Shown one piece after another: positions 24,391 to 36,939 of a stretch of 64,000 nucleotides of DNA. The stretch comes from Coturnix japonica. Its lineage: Eukaryota; Chordata; Aves; Galliformes; Phasianidae. Each line of letters begins with the position of its first letter. Position 1 is the first letter of the stretch. The notes below the pieces were generated by a model. The model was not told the DNA's origin. It did not search any database and saw nothing but the letters and a program-made list of their open reading frames with translations. The position numbers were made by a program, and so were the translations under genes. Where the stretch lies: contig NC_029518.1 of NCBI RefSeq assembly GCF_001577835.2, forward strand, positions 70,835,378 to 70,899,377, read 5' to 3'.

Positions 24391-25631
24391 CTGAGAAGCA
24401 ACTGGTATGAGCAGTATTGTTAGTTTCCCTTTGTTATCGGGTGCAAATAAATCAGGGCTTGCTAATAACACACTGCACAGGGAAAATGTGATAGGAATAT
24501 TCAAATTAAATGTGGGGTTGGGTAGTTAGGAGACAAGAAGAGCCACCTTCTCAGAATGTTTACTGCATTTTGCACATCATTTCCTAATAAGCACAGATAC
24601 AGTGCTGTATTTTACCTTAATAACTTCAGTACCTTTTGGATGCTCTAGCTTTACATTCCAGCTTCTCAAGCAAGTCTGACTTTTCTTTCTCTATTACTTT
24701 GCAGAATTAAGAAATGTGTGTCTGCAGCATGTGTACATCAGGGATTTTCAGAGAAAGAAGCTGAATAAGTTCAAATCCTTTTTTCAGGATGTTAATTGCA
24801 AAGCTTTTCTGCTTAGAAATGACGTTTTTATAATTTGCCTTGCACTTATGCAAACCACTAATACTCATATATACACTGCTTACTGAAGAGCAAATTTTCT
24901 TGTGCTACTACCAAGTTACTGCTGCTGTTCCCCTCAAGGCTTTCTCCTTTCCTTATGCGTGCTAGCATACAACTGTGTGCAAATCAAAGTGCAAACTTCA
25001 TAAGCCAAACTCAGCACAAAATACCTAATTTGAACCTATTTCAGCTGCTGCTCCACTTTACCAGTTGCCTCCCAAGCAAGAGGACAACAGGAGGTGCTGG
25101 GAGGCTGAGCTGTTCAGGCCTGTGTCATGGTACCATGAAACATGGTGGCAGGGGATGCTGGCTGATTCATGCCCATCTCTATTATTGAAGTATATGCAGT
25201 TGTATGAGTGCCTGCTTACAGAGATAGATCTCTTCTGGACACTGTCAGCAGGATGTAGTGTTTACTCCCTCTCTCAGGGCTGGAGAAAGGACAAGAGTGG
25301 TTTGTCCTGTAGGAACAATTAAAAGGCTGTGGAGGATTAATTAATTCTCTTGAGAGCCACAACAGTAGTGTAATGGGTGCTGGGATTTTCTGGCCCTCCT
25401 TGGGAAAGGACTTTTGGATCCTGACTCCAGGGCTAACAGAGGGAAGAGGAGAGGTGGCTCTTGCTCCTTACAGCTGGTCAGGAATGGTTCGGGCTTCCCC
25501 CCTTGCCTTCATCTGGCTGAAGTAAGGTATGCCTTATGCATTAGGTAAGGGTTTGTGTGTGGGAGGGTGGGGGAGGAGGTGGAATATATTATTGTTTAAA
25601 TAAAAGGTCAAATTTAAAATTAATTAATTTT

Positions 25632-25682
25632 CCTCTTTTTATTTCCCCCTTTTTATTTTTTTTTTTCCTTTTTTCTTTTATC
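25632..25682. repeat. Pyrimidine-rich low-complexity tract
   Basis: About 50 bases almost entirely T and C, with long T runs interrupted by CCCCC, CC and C. It is simple low-complexity sequence without an associated retroposon. Confidence 0.85.
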
Positions 25683-28600
25683 AACAAGATACATTAGAAA
25701 AATATTCGAGTGCCAGTTAAGTGACAAAAATCTGTTCTTTTCCTGAAAAGCTGCCCCTTTCAAGTACCACACAAGCTACAGGGACATGGTGGTGTTCTTC
25801 TGTCCTTTAACATGACAGGACACAGCCACTCCAGTACAACAAAGCACAGCTCAGAGAAGAAACAGTAACTGGGCTGATTTCACCCAATACCTCAGAAACA
25901 TCCACAGACACACTGACTTCAGTACAATTAATACAAGTAACACTAGAAGGCAAATTTTGGATTATAAAACTTCTGTAGAATATTTGTATATAATTCCCTC
26001 CTGGTACACTCTGAAACAAAGCAGAGCCAATTTGCACATCTGAAATTGTCATTCTTCCCTCGGTTCGCTGATTAGGTTGCTATGCAAGTCCTTGTCTTCC
26101 AAGAAAAGATTTGTTCTTTGTTATTACTGTACTAACCCTATCTGTGAACCATGTTGTTCATTGTTTTTCCATGCAGTTCACGTGCCTCTATGTTCTTAAT
26201 TCAAAAATAATTAAGGATTTATTAGCTATGTTGGTTTTCTTTTGTGCACTGGGGCAAATTCCTGATTCATTATTGTTGATGGAAAGACAACAAATTTATA
26301 ATGTGGCCCATATAGTGTTAGATTATCTTAACTGCTATTTTTATTAATAATTTATTTGTTCTATTAAAGCTTTACACAGATATATGCACCTTATAATAAT
26401 CTTAGCATAATTACTAGCAAATCAGATGGGGCTGTAAACTGAGCTGACTTCAGGGTCCCCCAGTTTAGCTTAATCATCTCTCTCTTGTCAGATAAACACA
26501 TCAGGAAGAACAGATTAATTCCTTTATCTAGGATGCATCTTCTGACAGGAACAAAGAATAGATGACCTCTCTTGGAGCAGATCTTTATCCTGAAATGTTC
26601 TGGACACAGATCTTAGTCCAGCAACAAAGTATCCAAAGACTTTGATGGAAGAGAGTGGAAATTTCCAAGGCTGGCAGGAGATAAGTTGTAAGCAGGAAGA
26701 AAGGCTGTATATAAAGAGAGATTTTAAGTCTTTACTTCATGTACAGACATTTAAATAAATTTACAGTCCTTTGGAATCTGGATCACCAACCCACGTAAGA
26801 GAAATTATTTTGAGATATCAAATATTTTAAGAAATGGCAAAGGAGGCTCATCACTCTACAAACAGGTTCAAATGCCACCTATAGGTGTAAAGGAAAAGAT
26901 TCACAAGTTACACCTGTGCGACATGCTGCACCTGAACCCCATAAGAAATTCTAGACATGTCACACACTATTGAGAAGTTTGGGGTGCAAAGGGACTGGGG
27001 GCATTGAGAGCCACTGCAAAGCTGATGAGCTGCAGAGGTTAAGAGGTCTACAACTGTTAACATCTTTAATATAGAAATGTGATATTTTCAGTCCTAGAGT
27101 GAAACCACAGGAGCAGGTAGAGGATATATAATTCATTCACAATGTTTTTTATATGTAAAGCCTGATATAGTTTCTTAAAAATACATTCCATGAAAAAAAA
27201 TGTGGCCAGAGAAAGCAAAGTAGAAAATGAAGCCATGGTTGTGAAAACACATTCATTTTCTTTCTTTTAAGCTCCAGAATTAAATTGTAGAATAAAATAT
27301 TTGATGATTATCAGTTCAGGAAACCATTTAATTTCATTACAAAGCCATAAATGAATGTAAAAACTATTCTGGGTAACTGCTTTCTGCATTCAGATACATT
27401 AAAGTTGTGTGGGTTTTTAAACTCTAAACATGTCTTGTTGCATATAACCCTTAGTAAGGAATGTGCACTTTAGTATATACGAAAATACTGGTGGAGAGAC
27501 AAAGAGGTCTGATATACTGCACACACAGCATTCATTAATTTTTCCTGACAATTCACATGCATAGCTGTTAGGTTATCCAAATATAAACTTGTACATACCC
27601 TGAGAGCTTGGAAGGTTCACACCCTTTTTAAATCCAGGCAACCTTTCTTCTCTGCCTAATTCCCATTAGGGCTCTATACAGTACTTGCCAGAAGGCTGAA
27701 GCTCGGCAGGTGTGGTCTTTCTGTAAATTCTCCCCAGCTGAAGTTTAAATGGGAACCTCTTGCACACATGAAAATATAATATTCACACAAATATTTGCAG
27801 GATTGTGACCCCAGTTTGAAAACACTGTGAGGTGGGGGCTACATTCTGACTCCAGATCACAGTCTTGCCACAAACCAATAAAAACAACAACAAAAACCTT
27901 GAACAGTCATCAAAAAATTCCCTACAAAAGCTGCTATATCATTGAAAGGCATTGTCCTAGAAGGGCCATAGGCTCATCAGAAACAGAAGAAATTCTTGAT
28001 GCTCAGCACTCTGTATGATGGACACACTTTTACTGGCATATTATTTCACAAGATGACAGGAGAAATGTGCAGCTACATGTTTCCAGAGAGGTGACATAAA
28101 GATTGTTCACTTCATTTTTACAAAGTACTTTGGAATTAAATGTTATGCAGAGGCCCTGTGTTGCTGAAATATGTGCCCTCATTGCAAATTTGTACTGTCA
28201 GTTTCATTATGATTTATAATTATAGAGGTATTCTTATGACATGATTAAATTTCTGACAGCTTATGTTTTTGACCCAACCACAAAATGTTCTTCTGGCTAT
28301 TACTCAGCATAGAAAAAGTTTTGGTGACAGCAACCACTTCATGCTATTTTAATTCTTTATAAGAGAAATTGTTTAAGGACTTAAAATCAACATCACACAA
28401 TGTGGGGAAGTTGCTATGGGAACTCTTGAACTGAAAGTAATCAGTTTTTTCATTCTTGTGACCAAAGGGAAAGAAAGGTCTTTAGGTGTCTAATTTACGG
28501 GGCAAGATCTCTTCGAGAAACACTGTTTCATATGATGAATAATACTAGCTTTTCTCTTTAACATAGGTAAAATATAGCACTTGTACCCCTTTCTGAATTT

Positions 28601-30091
28601 CTCAAGTCCAATTCCTCCCCCTGGAGTCTGCATTACTAAGATAAATACATATTAAATGTTGTACATCTAAATCACTTTTTAGCAACTCAGATTGGTGAAA
28701 GAAAGGCTGACCATATGTGTTCAGCTACAGGACGGAGGTCAGGTGAGATACAGTTCCAAAAGACTTCACAGTATCTACTGAGGTAACAAAATGGTAGATT
28801 AAATATTTAATCCTGGTGTTACCCACATACATTGAACTGCTCTAACTTACTTAAGAGTTCTTAGGGAAGTGGTCACAGAGCCAACATAGCTCATTCTCTG
28901 AAAATTGGCACAGACTATTACAGACAGTAAGAAAAGTGAATAGAGTTTCAGAAATCATTTGTATAAATAAATGGCAAAGAATCAGTGTGACATAAAGTTA
29001 GACACAGTACATTTGCATTAGTGGTCATGTCAACTCCAAAGTTTTTCAGCATAGGTAAAAGGTAAAAATCATCTATATTTTCTCACACTGCAGAAGTACG
29101 GGTCATCCAAAATATTATCCAGCAAGAACTGAAAACATACAACATTATTAAAAAAAAATAAAAATATTTTCAAACACTAATGTTGTTAATTATGAAACAC
29201 AGTGCTTCAAGGATGAGCCAAAGCATAGGGATTCAGAAAAGAATCAGACAAAATCCATGGCTATTAGCTGCAGTAGTCTGATGGTAAACTCTGGCTTGGG
29301 AAGTCCCTAGTCCTTGCAGTTTATTACCATGATCTGAGATAGAATGCCAAGTAATGCTATATTTCTTAAAACCTTTCTAAAATTAACTATCTACTGCTTT
29401 TAAAACCAGGATATTGTGATAGGTGGCCCTTCAGTCTGACCAAGTATGAGAGTTTTCAGATTTTCATACCTGTACATTAAAAAAACTGTAAAATTCTATT
29501 ACCCATAAATAATTTGGCACTGGATCAGTATGATTCATACTGCCTAAGTGATCATGGCACACCAAGCCCTAGATCTATGCAAAGGAAATCAGAAGTGTTT
29601 TTGTATGCTGTAGTGTCAGGATTCTGTGGTTGTAGACCTGACACTATAGCCCCAGCTGAGTGAAGCCCAGGGAGCGCATCACGAATAGATGCCTTCTGTG
29701 CTCACATTCTGGTAACAACAGAGTGATAGAGGATAATATCAGAGTTTAATGTTGGCATGTAGCAGTGTGAAAGCTTCAAAGGTCATCTTAAAGGGTCATC
29801 TGTGTTTCAACAGTGCTTCTGCTGTTTCCTTTTACCTAGCAGTGCTTTCCTTCTAAAGCCTGTTGCATGGGCTGTATGGAGGTGGAATTCACTAAAAATA
29901 AGTACTGTTCTGTTTTTAATGGATATTTAGACACTTTGAGTAATTATATACAGGAGATGCATAGTGTGAACATTCCCTGAAGAGTTATGAGGACACTATA
30001 AGCAGTATGGTAGGATAGTTTAACAGGTGGTGGTATGTAGCTTTTAGACATACTGTTTATTCTGCTTTGATTAAAACATTTTAGGACCGTT

Positions 30092-30127
30092 TACTTGTTT
30101 ATTTGTTTATTTATTTGTTTATTTTTA
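30092..30127. repeat. TTTA/TTTG simple repeat
   Basis: Alternating TTTA and TTTG units (TTTATTTGTTTATTTATTTG) over about 36 bases. Confidence 0.9.
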
Positions 30128-31277
30128 CATAAACAGTAATAAAAATAAAGAAGTATCTTCTCACTTCTTAAGACATAAATCAACAGAGAAGTTTGCAAAC
30201 TGAAGCGGGAAGATCTGATTATTTGACAGGTAAGATATCTGATACTACATAGTGTTGTAGTTATTAGTTGTCTCTGTGTTCTTTACATAGAATTTCCCAT
30301 TGAGTTGTATTTCTCCCCACAGCTAATTTATAGTACAAATTAATTTTTTTCAGTAATGTTTCCTGAAATAAATAAACTGTGCCCTTTAGCTGTTCCCTGT
30401 GGTTAATTATGTTAACTGGGACAGCTATTCTTTAGACATCTTTTAAAGCACTGAAACACTCATCTGAATTAGGCCACTAACTAATTGCTATGCACAGGCA
30501 ACAACGCCACATTATTTCTGAAATCTTGTCATCATTGTCCTGTAACTGAAGATCCACGGTAATGGTGAAGTACCTTCTGCAGGACTACTTCAAATCAGAA
30601 AATCCCCTGCTTAAACAAATTATCTAATATTTCCTGCATTTGTAATGGCAGAAAACAATGCTAAACATTTTTACAAGTTAGGCTTCATCAGAGACAGTCC
30701 TAATATATTAGAAAAACATAATGCTATTTGAAAAATACAATCAATACTCAAAATGGCTGAGGTAGTTCTTCAAAATATTGTCTTAGAAATATTGCATCCT
30801 TTTGGATTGCTGGTGTGGTGAGCTACTGTTTTATGTGGAGAAATATAGATTGATTTATTTACGTTCGAAATCCGTTGTCTGTATTAAAGATTCAAGATAT
30901 GCATAACCACTGCATAAAAGCCAGAGTATACATACTTCTGAGGGCCCATGCATATAGAATAGCTCCTAAAGGGCAAGATGAGTGGGTTTGGCAGTGAACA
31001 AATTCATGAACTACTGACTACTGTCACCTGAGTTACCATAAGTTTGAGAATGATATCAAAACTGGTTTGAGATAAATGCTCTTCTTTATCCTCTGGTGAA
31101 AACAGGCCTCAAAATAATGATCTCTGAATACTACCTTTGAGCCCTTACTCAGTTGTTCTCTTCTAGGTGCTAAGCTTGGTAAGATTGTAGGTAATGCTCT
31201 CTTACGCTTTGTACTCATGCTGAAGTTGTCAAGGCCTTATATAACTATTAAGAAACCAGGCATCATTGAAAGGGATG

Positions 31278-31345
31278 CTCATAGAATGATAGGATTGTTC
31301 GAGCTGGAAGGGACATTTAGAGGTCCAACACCCCATGATTTCCTT
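31278..31345 (-). mobile_element. Short CR1 3'-end fragment, antisense
   Basis: CTCATAGAATGATAGGATTG then GAGCTGGAAGGGACATTTAG and 'aggtccaacaccccatga' match the antisense CR1 terminus. Only about 70 bp is recognisable; the remainder is lost or too diverged. Confidence 0.75.
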
Positions 31346-31349
31346 ATAT

Positions 31350-33395
31350 CTGGTCTACAGATTCTTGTTAAAGCAGTATGCCACTCTTTTCACTGGAATG
31401 CAGTAGTTTTTTATCTCAAAACATTTACCTCTTTCTTCTTCTCTCCTGATTTAGGTGATTCTTATCTTTCATTCGGATATGTCAAAATTATTTGTATATA
31501 TATAACCTAAAAGCGGCTGGAATATTGTGCACTAAAACTCCAGTGTTTTGGGAAGTGAACTGCATGTAATAGACCCCACACAGCTTCCCACGATAAGGAA
31601 GGGCTGCTGATGAACTAAGAATTATGCTTGAGCCTGTGCCAACATTTTTGTGAGAAGATTTGTTTTTAACATTGCTAATGATTTGGAAAACAACATGGAT
31701 TTTGTGGGACAATCTCCAAAATACTTATGATAATTAGCACGTGTGGAGAAAAATCTTTAACAGGCTCACAAGACCATCTATCCTTGCAAAGGAGAGGAAG
31801 TAGTTAAGAAATTTCTAAGCATGTTTTGTCAGTTGTTATACTATTAAAATTATTGTGCCAGACATAACGATGGTGAAAATAGAAGTGAATGGAAACAAAC
31901 ACCAGAAATGCTCTCACTAAAACTATTCCAAAATAATCCTAAGGGTGTCAAAGTTATTTAGAATTATGCCTGTAATTGACAGAGCTGAAAGAATTCATCA
32001 CATTTTTATAAACAACAGCCGGAGACTCACAAAGTTACTACTCTTATTGCTGGAACATACATCTGATAAAGCAATTTAAGTAAAAATGCTGTTTGGGGCC
32101 TTTTTCTAAATCCTATTATTCCTAGCAAGACAGTGAACTCCCAGTATTAAGATACAAATCATACAATAATGTCACAGTGATTTTATTTTGGCATTGAATA
32201 ATCCTCTGTTCCAAATTCATTGTTAACACGGCTAAAACAAAGCCAAGAAAAATTTGTTCTGAGACACTTAACATAACAGTCAAAAATTTTAGTTCTTGTA
32301 ATCTGAAATATTCCCTCATATTATCTTTTAAATATTTGAGATGGAAATGTCTGCACACTTTGTAAAACTATGTGAAGTGCACAATGAAGGTGTTCTCATT
32401 AGTGATGAAAAGATACTACTAACAAGATTTCATGTCTTTCAGATAAGCAGGCTTGGTATTCCAGAAATAGCTGACATTCCTCATCACCAGCCAATTCAGG
32501 AAATTAATTCAAAAGGGATATTTCAGAGAAGTTTTTCTTCAAACTTTTTAAAATAGTTTCAAGAGAAGGTACGTGATTTTCCACTGCTTTATGTAGGTCA
32601 CTTAAGCTACTCCAGAGTGTCTGTATAACCAAAATAGAAGCATTTCATATCAACTCTGAAAATACATTTTCATTCATGTTACATCTGTTCATGTGTGAAG
32701 GATGTGACCTGCAAGTCAAAGCAATAAAACATCATTCATTTCTCACTCTACCATAAGAAAACTGTGCAGCAGAAATGAGTGGTTCTACAGGCACGCAATT
32801 TCCCCATGTGTTCTTCTCCCTCCTCTGCAGCCTGCTGATGGAAGTAGCTATTTGTGTGTACTAAGTGGAAATTCTCTCATGGTGCTTCAACACATCTGTC
32901 AATGTGCTCTGGACAAGTGTGTTTTTTTTTCCTACAGTGCCTGGACTATGCAATATCAACTAATTGAAAGTACAACAGGCATGTTTACAGTATGTTATAC
33001 TTAAACATTTTTAGGTACATTTGTATTACACTGGACAAATTTTAATTTCCATATATATAGCATCAGCTTCCAAAATTGTAGAGACATCACCAGTTGTTGA
33101 AGTTAAGCTGTTTAACTAGATTAAAGACATGCAGAATATAATCATTGCAAGAAAAGACTGAAGTGCTACAAAAAACAGCAATTCTGGATATAGATCTCAC
33201 TGGCCAAGCAGATATATGTAAAAGCAGAAAAAAAAGAAAAAAGAAAAAAAAAAGCCAGAAATGTAGGAGAAAAGTCACTGAAACTTGAGTTCATGAGGAG
33301 CAAAGGCCTTTAGCTACCATGATGAAACTCTTGTAGATATGCCAGTGTGTTCAGAGAATTTGTCTTTCAAGGTATTATGCAATTCATTAAATCAC
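31350..33395. other. Upstream flank of ME1, no gene recognised
   Basis: No exon or RNA gene was seen. An A-rich run (33221-33253) is the only simple repeat of note. Confidence 0.5.
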
Positions 33396-33399
33396 ATTA

Positions 33400-33690
33400 A
33401 ATCAAGTCCAGGTTGGAAGGGACAGCTGAAGGTTCTTCAGTTCAAGCCTAACCTTAAAGTGAGACTACATCACTCCAGACTTTTTCTCGTGTTGAAAACC
33501 TCCATGGATGGAAATTCCTTGACATACATGCAGCCAGCTTCAGCACTCACCATTCTTCTGGTGAGAAATATTGTCCTTAGGTCCAATTGGAGGTATCCCA
33601 GGTGCAACTTGCTTCTCTTCCCTGTTGTCATTGCATGTCCTGTATCTGAGAAGATTGTGGATCTTTTTCTTGGGCAACTGTCCACAGTGT
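33400..33690 (-). mobile_element. Old CR1 3' region, antisense, lacking terminal repeats
   Basis: CCAGGTTGGAAGGGACAGCT opens the block. It is followed by 'ttcagttcaagcctaacc', 'aacctccatggatggaaattcc', 'gagaaatattgtccttaggtccaattggaggtatcc' and 'cttctcttccctgttgtcattgcatgtcctgtat', all in the order of an antisense CR1 3' UTR. The usual GAATCATAGAATC terminus is missing or decayed. It ends about 125 bp before the candidate hormone-response cluster. Confidence 0.7.
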
Positions 33691-33814
33691 CAGAGCACAG
33701 TGAGGGACAGTGCTTCCCTTGGAACCTAAGGGGCTCCCCATGTGAGCTGACATGGAAGAGTCTCACCAGTGAAGGCCCGCCCTATCATCCACAGTAAAAG
33801 AGCAGGACAGGCTG

Positions 33815-34019
33815 GGGTCAACCAGGGACAGTCTGTTGGTCAGGTCCACTGTGGTGACGAGGTGAGGTCAAGCTGAGAGCAAGAATAAGGGTCAGGCCCA
33901 GCGAGGGTGGCAGGGTCAGGTAAAGCTCATGATTGCTGAGTGACATAGTGATGAGGCCAGGCTGAAAGCATACTGGGATAATCATGCTGGTTGGTTTCAA
34001 CCTGCCACGTGTTAGGTCA
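33815..34019 (+). promoter_or_regulatory. Candidate ME1 thyroid-hormone response unit (DR4 and half-site cluster)
   Basis: 33815-33830 reads GGGTCA-acca-GGGACA, a direct repeat of RGGWCA half-sites with four-base spacing, the arrangement bound by thyroid hormone receptor/RXR. Five more same-strand half-sites follow: TGGTCA near 33837, AGGTCA at 33865-33870, GGGTCA at 33889 and at 33913, AGGTCA at 34014-34019. Between them are TGATTG...TGACAT (33930-33946), resembling a PBX/MEIS site, and the E-box CACGTG (34006-34011). Established knowledge: transcription of avian malic enzyme is strongly induced by T3 in hepatocytes through a response unit a little under 4 kb upstream, with one main DR4 element, several weaker ones, and accessory PBX/MEIS binding. 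This cluster is about 3.6-3.8 kb upstream of the start codon. Identity with the published unit is inferred from position and content, not alignment. Confidence 0.72.
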
Positions 34020-34219
34020 ACAGTGCTCATGGCCAGGCACAGGTGTAGCTGTGCCAGAGCTGGACACAGACAGGGACTGATGGCACTAGGGAGCTTGATG
34101 AGGGGTACTGTGCTGTGAGCTGGATGGGGACAGCCCTGAGGAAACAGGGAGGGACACAAAGTCTCTCAGCGTGCTGGCACTTCAGACATTCCAAAACCAC
34201 CATTAGGTGCCTCATTCAG

Positions 34220-36935
34220 CTTGAAGAGTGCATTACTTATTTTAAACTAAAATAAAAAACAAATAATAGCAGCAAAAAAATGCAACTTCATCTTACAACA
34301 CTTTTGTATTACCAAAAGTTATCCAACTTAAAATTAAACAATAATGTTGCACTGCTTGTGCTGTTTAGTCTTTTCTTCTCCTTCAGCATAGCTAAATAAA
34401 AATACACTTCCCAATGACTAAAAAGAGAATTTCCCTTTCAAACTACCAAGTACAATTCTGGCTTGCTACTGCTGTTGTAAAATGTTTACATAATAGAAAT
34501 GTTACAAATGTTTCAGTTCTATTTTTAAATCATTAAACAATTCCCATTTTAAAGCTAACCTTGTGATTCTGCCAAATTTGACATGACATTGCCAGCTCAT
34601 TCAGACTGCTCCCCTGCAGGAAAGGACACGGGGTTACATCGGACCACAGGCTGAACATGAGTTGATGGTGTTGCACTATTGCAAAAAAAGCAAACATTTT
34701 ACTGAGAAGAATAAACAGAATCACTATTGGTAAAACAAGTGAAGTAAACCTCTCTAGTTGGTTTAGGTGAGGTTTCAACTGACATAATGCGGCCTATAAT
34801 AAGCCTTCAACAGCACTTCAGGAGTGTGATTAGGATGGTAGGGCAGAAAATATGACCTGGGAGGAACAAGTGAGGCTTGAGGGTCGGGGTAAGAGACATG
34901 ATGGAATTCAGGGAAAGAAAACTTCTAAAATATCTCTTTCTTTTAAAGAGGAATTTCCCCAGTGCAGTACCACAGGAGATCCCAAAGTTTGCTGTAGTTC
35001 AAGCAATGGTTTGACAAGTTCTAAATCCTTTGATCAGTTACAGCCCAACACAAGAGCTCATTAATAACTGCTTCAGCAACTGGGAAATCTTTCCTTTCCT
35101 GTATCTTCTCTTCACTGTTGGATTGCCAAAGCAGGTTGTGAGGTCTCATTTTTTGCAGCTATCTAACAGCAGGTTGAGACATGAAAGCAAACGAGATGAT
35201 GTCTAATGCTCTTTCCAGTCACTTTTTCTAGGACCATTTCTCATGGAGAAGTTTTCATATATCCATAATACAACTGGAGAGATTTGACAGACAAAGACAC
35301 TTTAAATAATTGAATGGAGGAGAGCAGGAGAGGAGGGTGGAGGATCTTCAAGAACAGCTATTTCAGAAATATCTTCAGCAGGAATTTGAACACTGTGCTG
35401 TATGAACCATTTGGGAAGAAGGATGAGGTGCCTGCCAGAATAGCAAATCCACTGTCAGAAATACCTTCATAATGTATAACCCTTACTGATTTATTTGAAT
35501 GGGTGTTAAGTCTTTCAAAAATACCATTATTGTATGCCCAGCCACTGCAAAAATAAACAAAAATAAGAAAATCTGCCAGTTAAGAAGGTTTTATTAGCTT
35601 TATTGTACAGTGAAGTCTTCTTCTGTAATAATCACCTCTCACTGCAGATGTAATTGTTGAGTACTTTTCCTCTGTGGTTCAAATATTGGATATAGCTGGT
35701 ATTAAAAGTCAGTGACACACATATCACAACAGATGGGCATGATTTTGTTTGTATTAGTGGTTGAACACGATGAACAGAAATAATAATTTGGGGAAGACAG
35801 GAGGAAATTTGTACAGCAAATACTGCAGAATTTTTTTTTCTGAAGTCTGGTTATATAAGGGATAATACAGCCACACTGACTTCACCTGAATTAGCTGTTA
35901 CATTGCATGCCTTTAATAGCATGGACAAGGTGAGCTGGGACAAGTTCTTAGTAGGGGTCAGATGTCACAGCTGTTACAGTGTTTCCTGGTGTAAACTAGA
36001 GAGCTTTTTTTCATTTCATTTTTAAATAGGTAGTATTGCAACACTGAGATAACAATTACATCAGCGCACCTTGCTTACTCTGGGACAAAAGTATCACCTT
36101 TGTTACCATTCTAGAGGAATGGTGTCAGCCTACCTGCGAAGAAATGGAAGAAAAAGAAGTTTCCATTTTGCTTTTTTATTTGTATTGTGACCAAAGGAGG
36201 CCTGCAGCATGAGCCTGATTTCTATCATACACCTACTTAAGGTAAAATACAGGAATTAGGCAGGAACTGAGCTATCCAGACAGGCCTCAGGAAGACTGGA
36301 TTGTTAGTCACAGAGGCTTCAAGTCTGAAATTTGTTCAAAACCTGTTATTAATACCGCTCTTCACAATACTTCCTGAGGCAGTGCAGGCTGGGAGAGGTT
36401 TATTTACTGAGCTTGTTGCTGACTAGCTAATCAAGTTTCAAGAAGCATAAGCTGGAACCCTTCCAACTTCCCTTTGTTAATTAACCCCAAGTGAACTTTT
36501 TGGAGCCACTCAACAGGAAATTTGGAAAAGGTCAGATTCTGGGAGAGCCTCTTTAATAAAAGATGAGGCAGCAGAATGGATGCAAGTCCTACAGATTGAA
36601 TGCAAGGAGATAAGTTCAAAATAGTTTCAACATTCTCATCTTTGTTGCTGCTTGACATTGCAACATCAGAGTAACAGCAAAAACCTCAGTCCTTGAGTAG
36701 TCTTCTACTCATTAATTTAAAGCTGTGTGCTCTACTACAGCCACATCATCCATTTAGCACACAAACAGTTTTAGGATGTGTGGCACAAACTGGACCAACA
36801 CCTGCCCTGGACTGCTCTCCTCTACTCTCCATCCCTCCCAGCCATAGTCCTGCTGCTCCTCCCCTCCCTGAAGCTGATAGCAGCTCATGATGCTATGTAT
36901 CATCGAGCTATGTAGCTGCTCCCCTCTAGAGAAGG
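34220..36935. other. ME1 5' flank, no gene recognised
   Basis: About 2.7 kb between the hormone-response cluster and the CpG island. No exons or clear repeats were recognised; additional cis-elements for ME1 may lie here but cannot be picked out by eye. Confidence 0.5.
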
Positions 36936-36939
36936 TTAG

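Larger units (their letters stand above)
24400..31275. other. Intergenic AT-rich stretch without recognised genes
   Basis: About 6.9 kb in which I see no supported exon or RNA gene. It includes a T/C-rich tract at 25632-25682 and a (GTTTATTT)-like tract at 30092-30127. All frames are short and featureless. Confidence 0.5.

Noticed and set aside
33339-33797. 152-codon + strand frame
   Set aside because: Mostly antisense CR1 3' UTR; no domain.
34663-34780. Possible ME1 upstream exon or separate gene in the 5' flank
   Set aside because: No paired splice signals or recognisable protein could be found.
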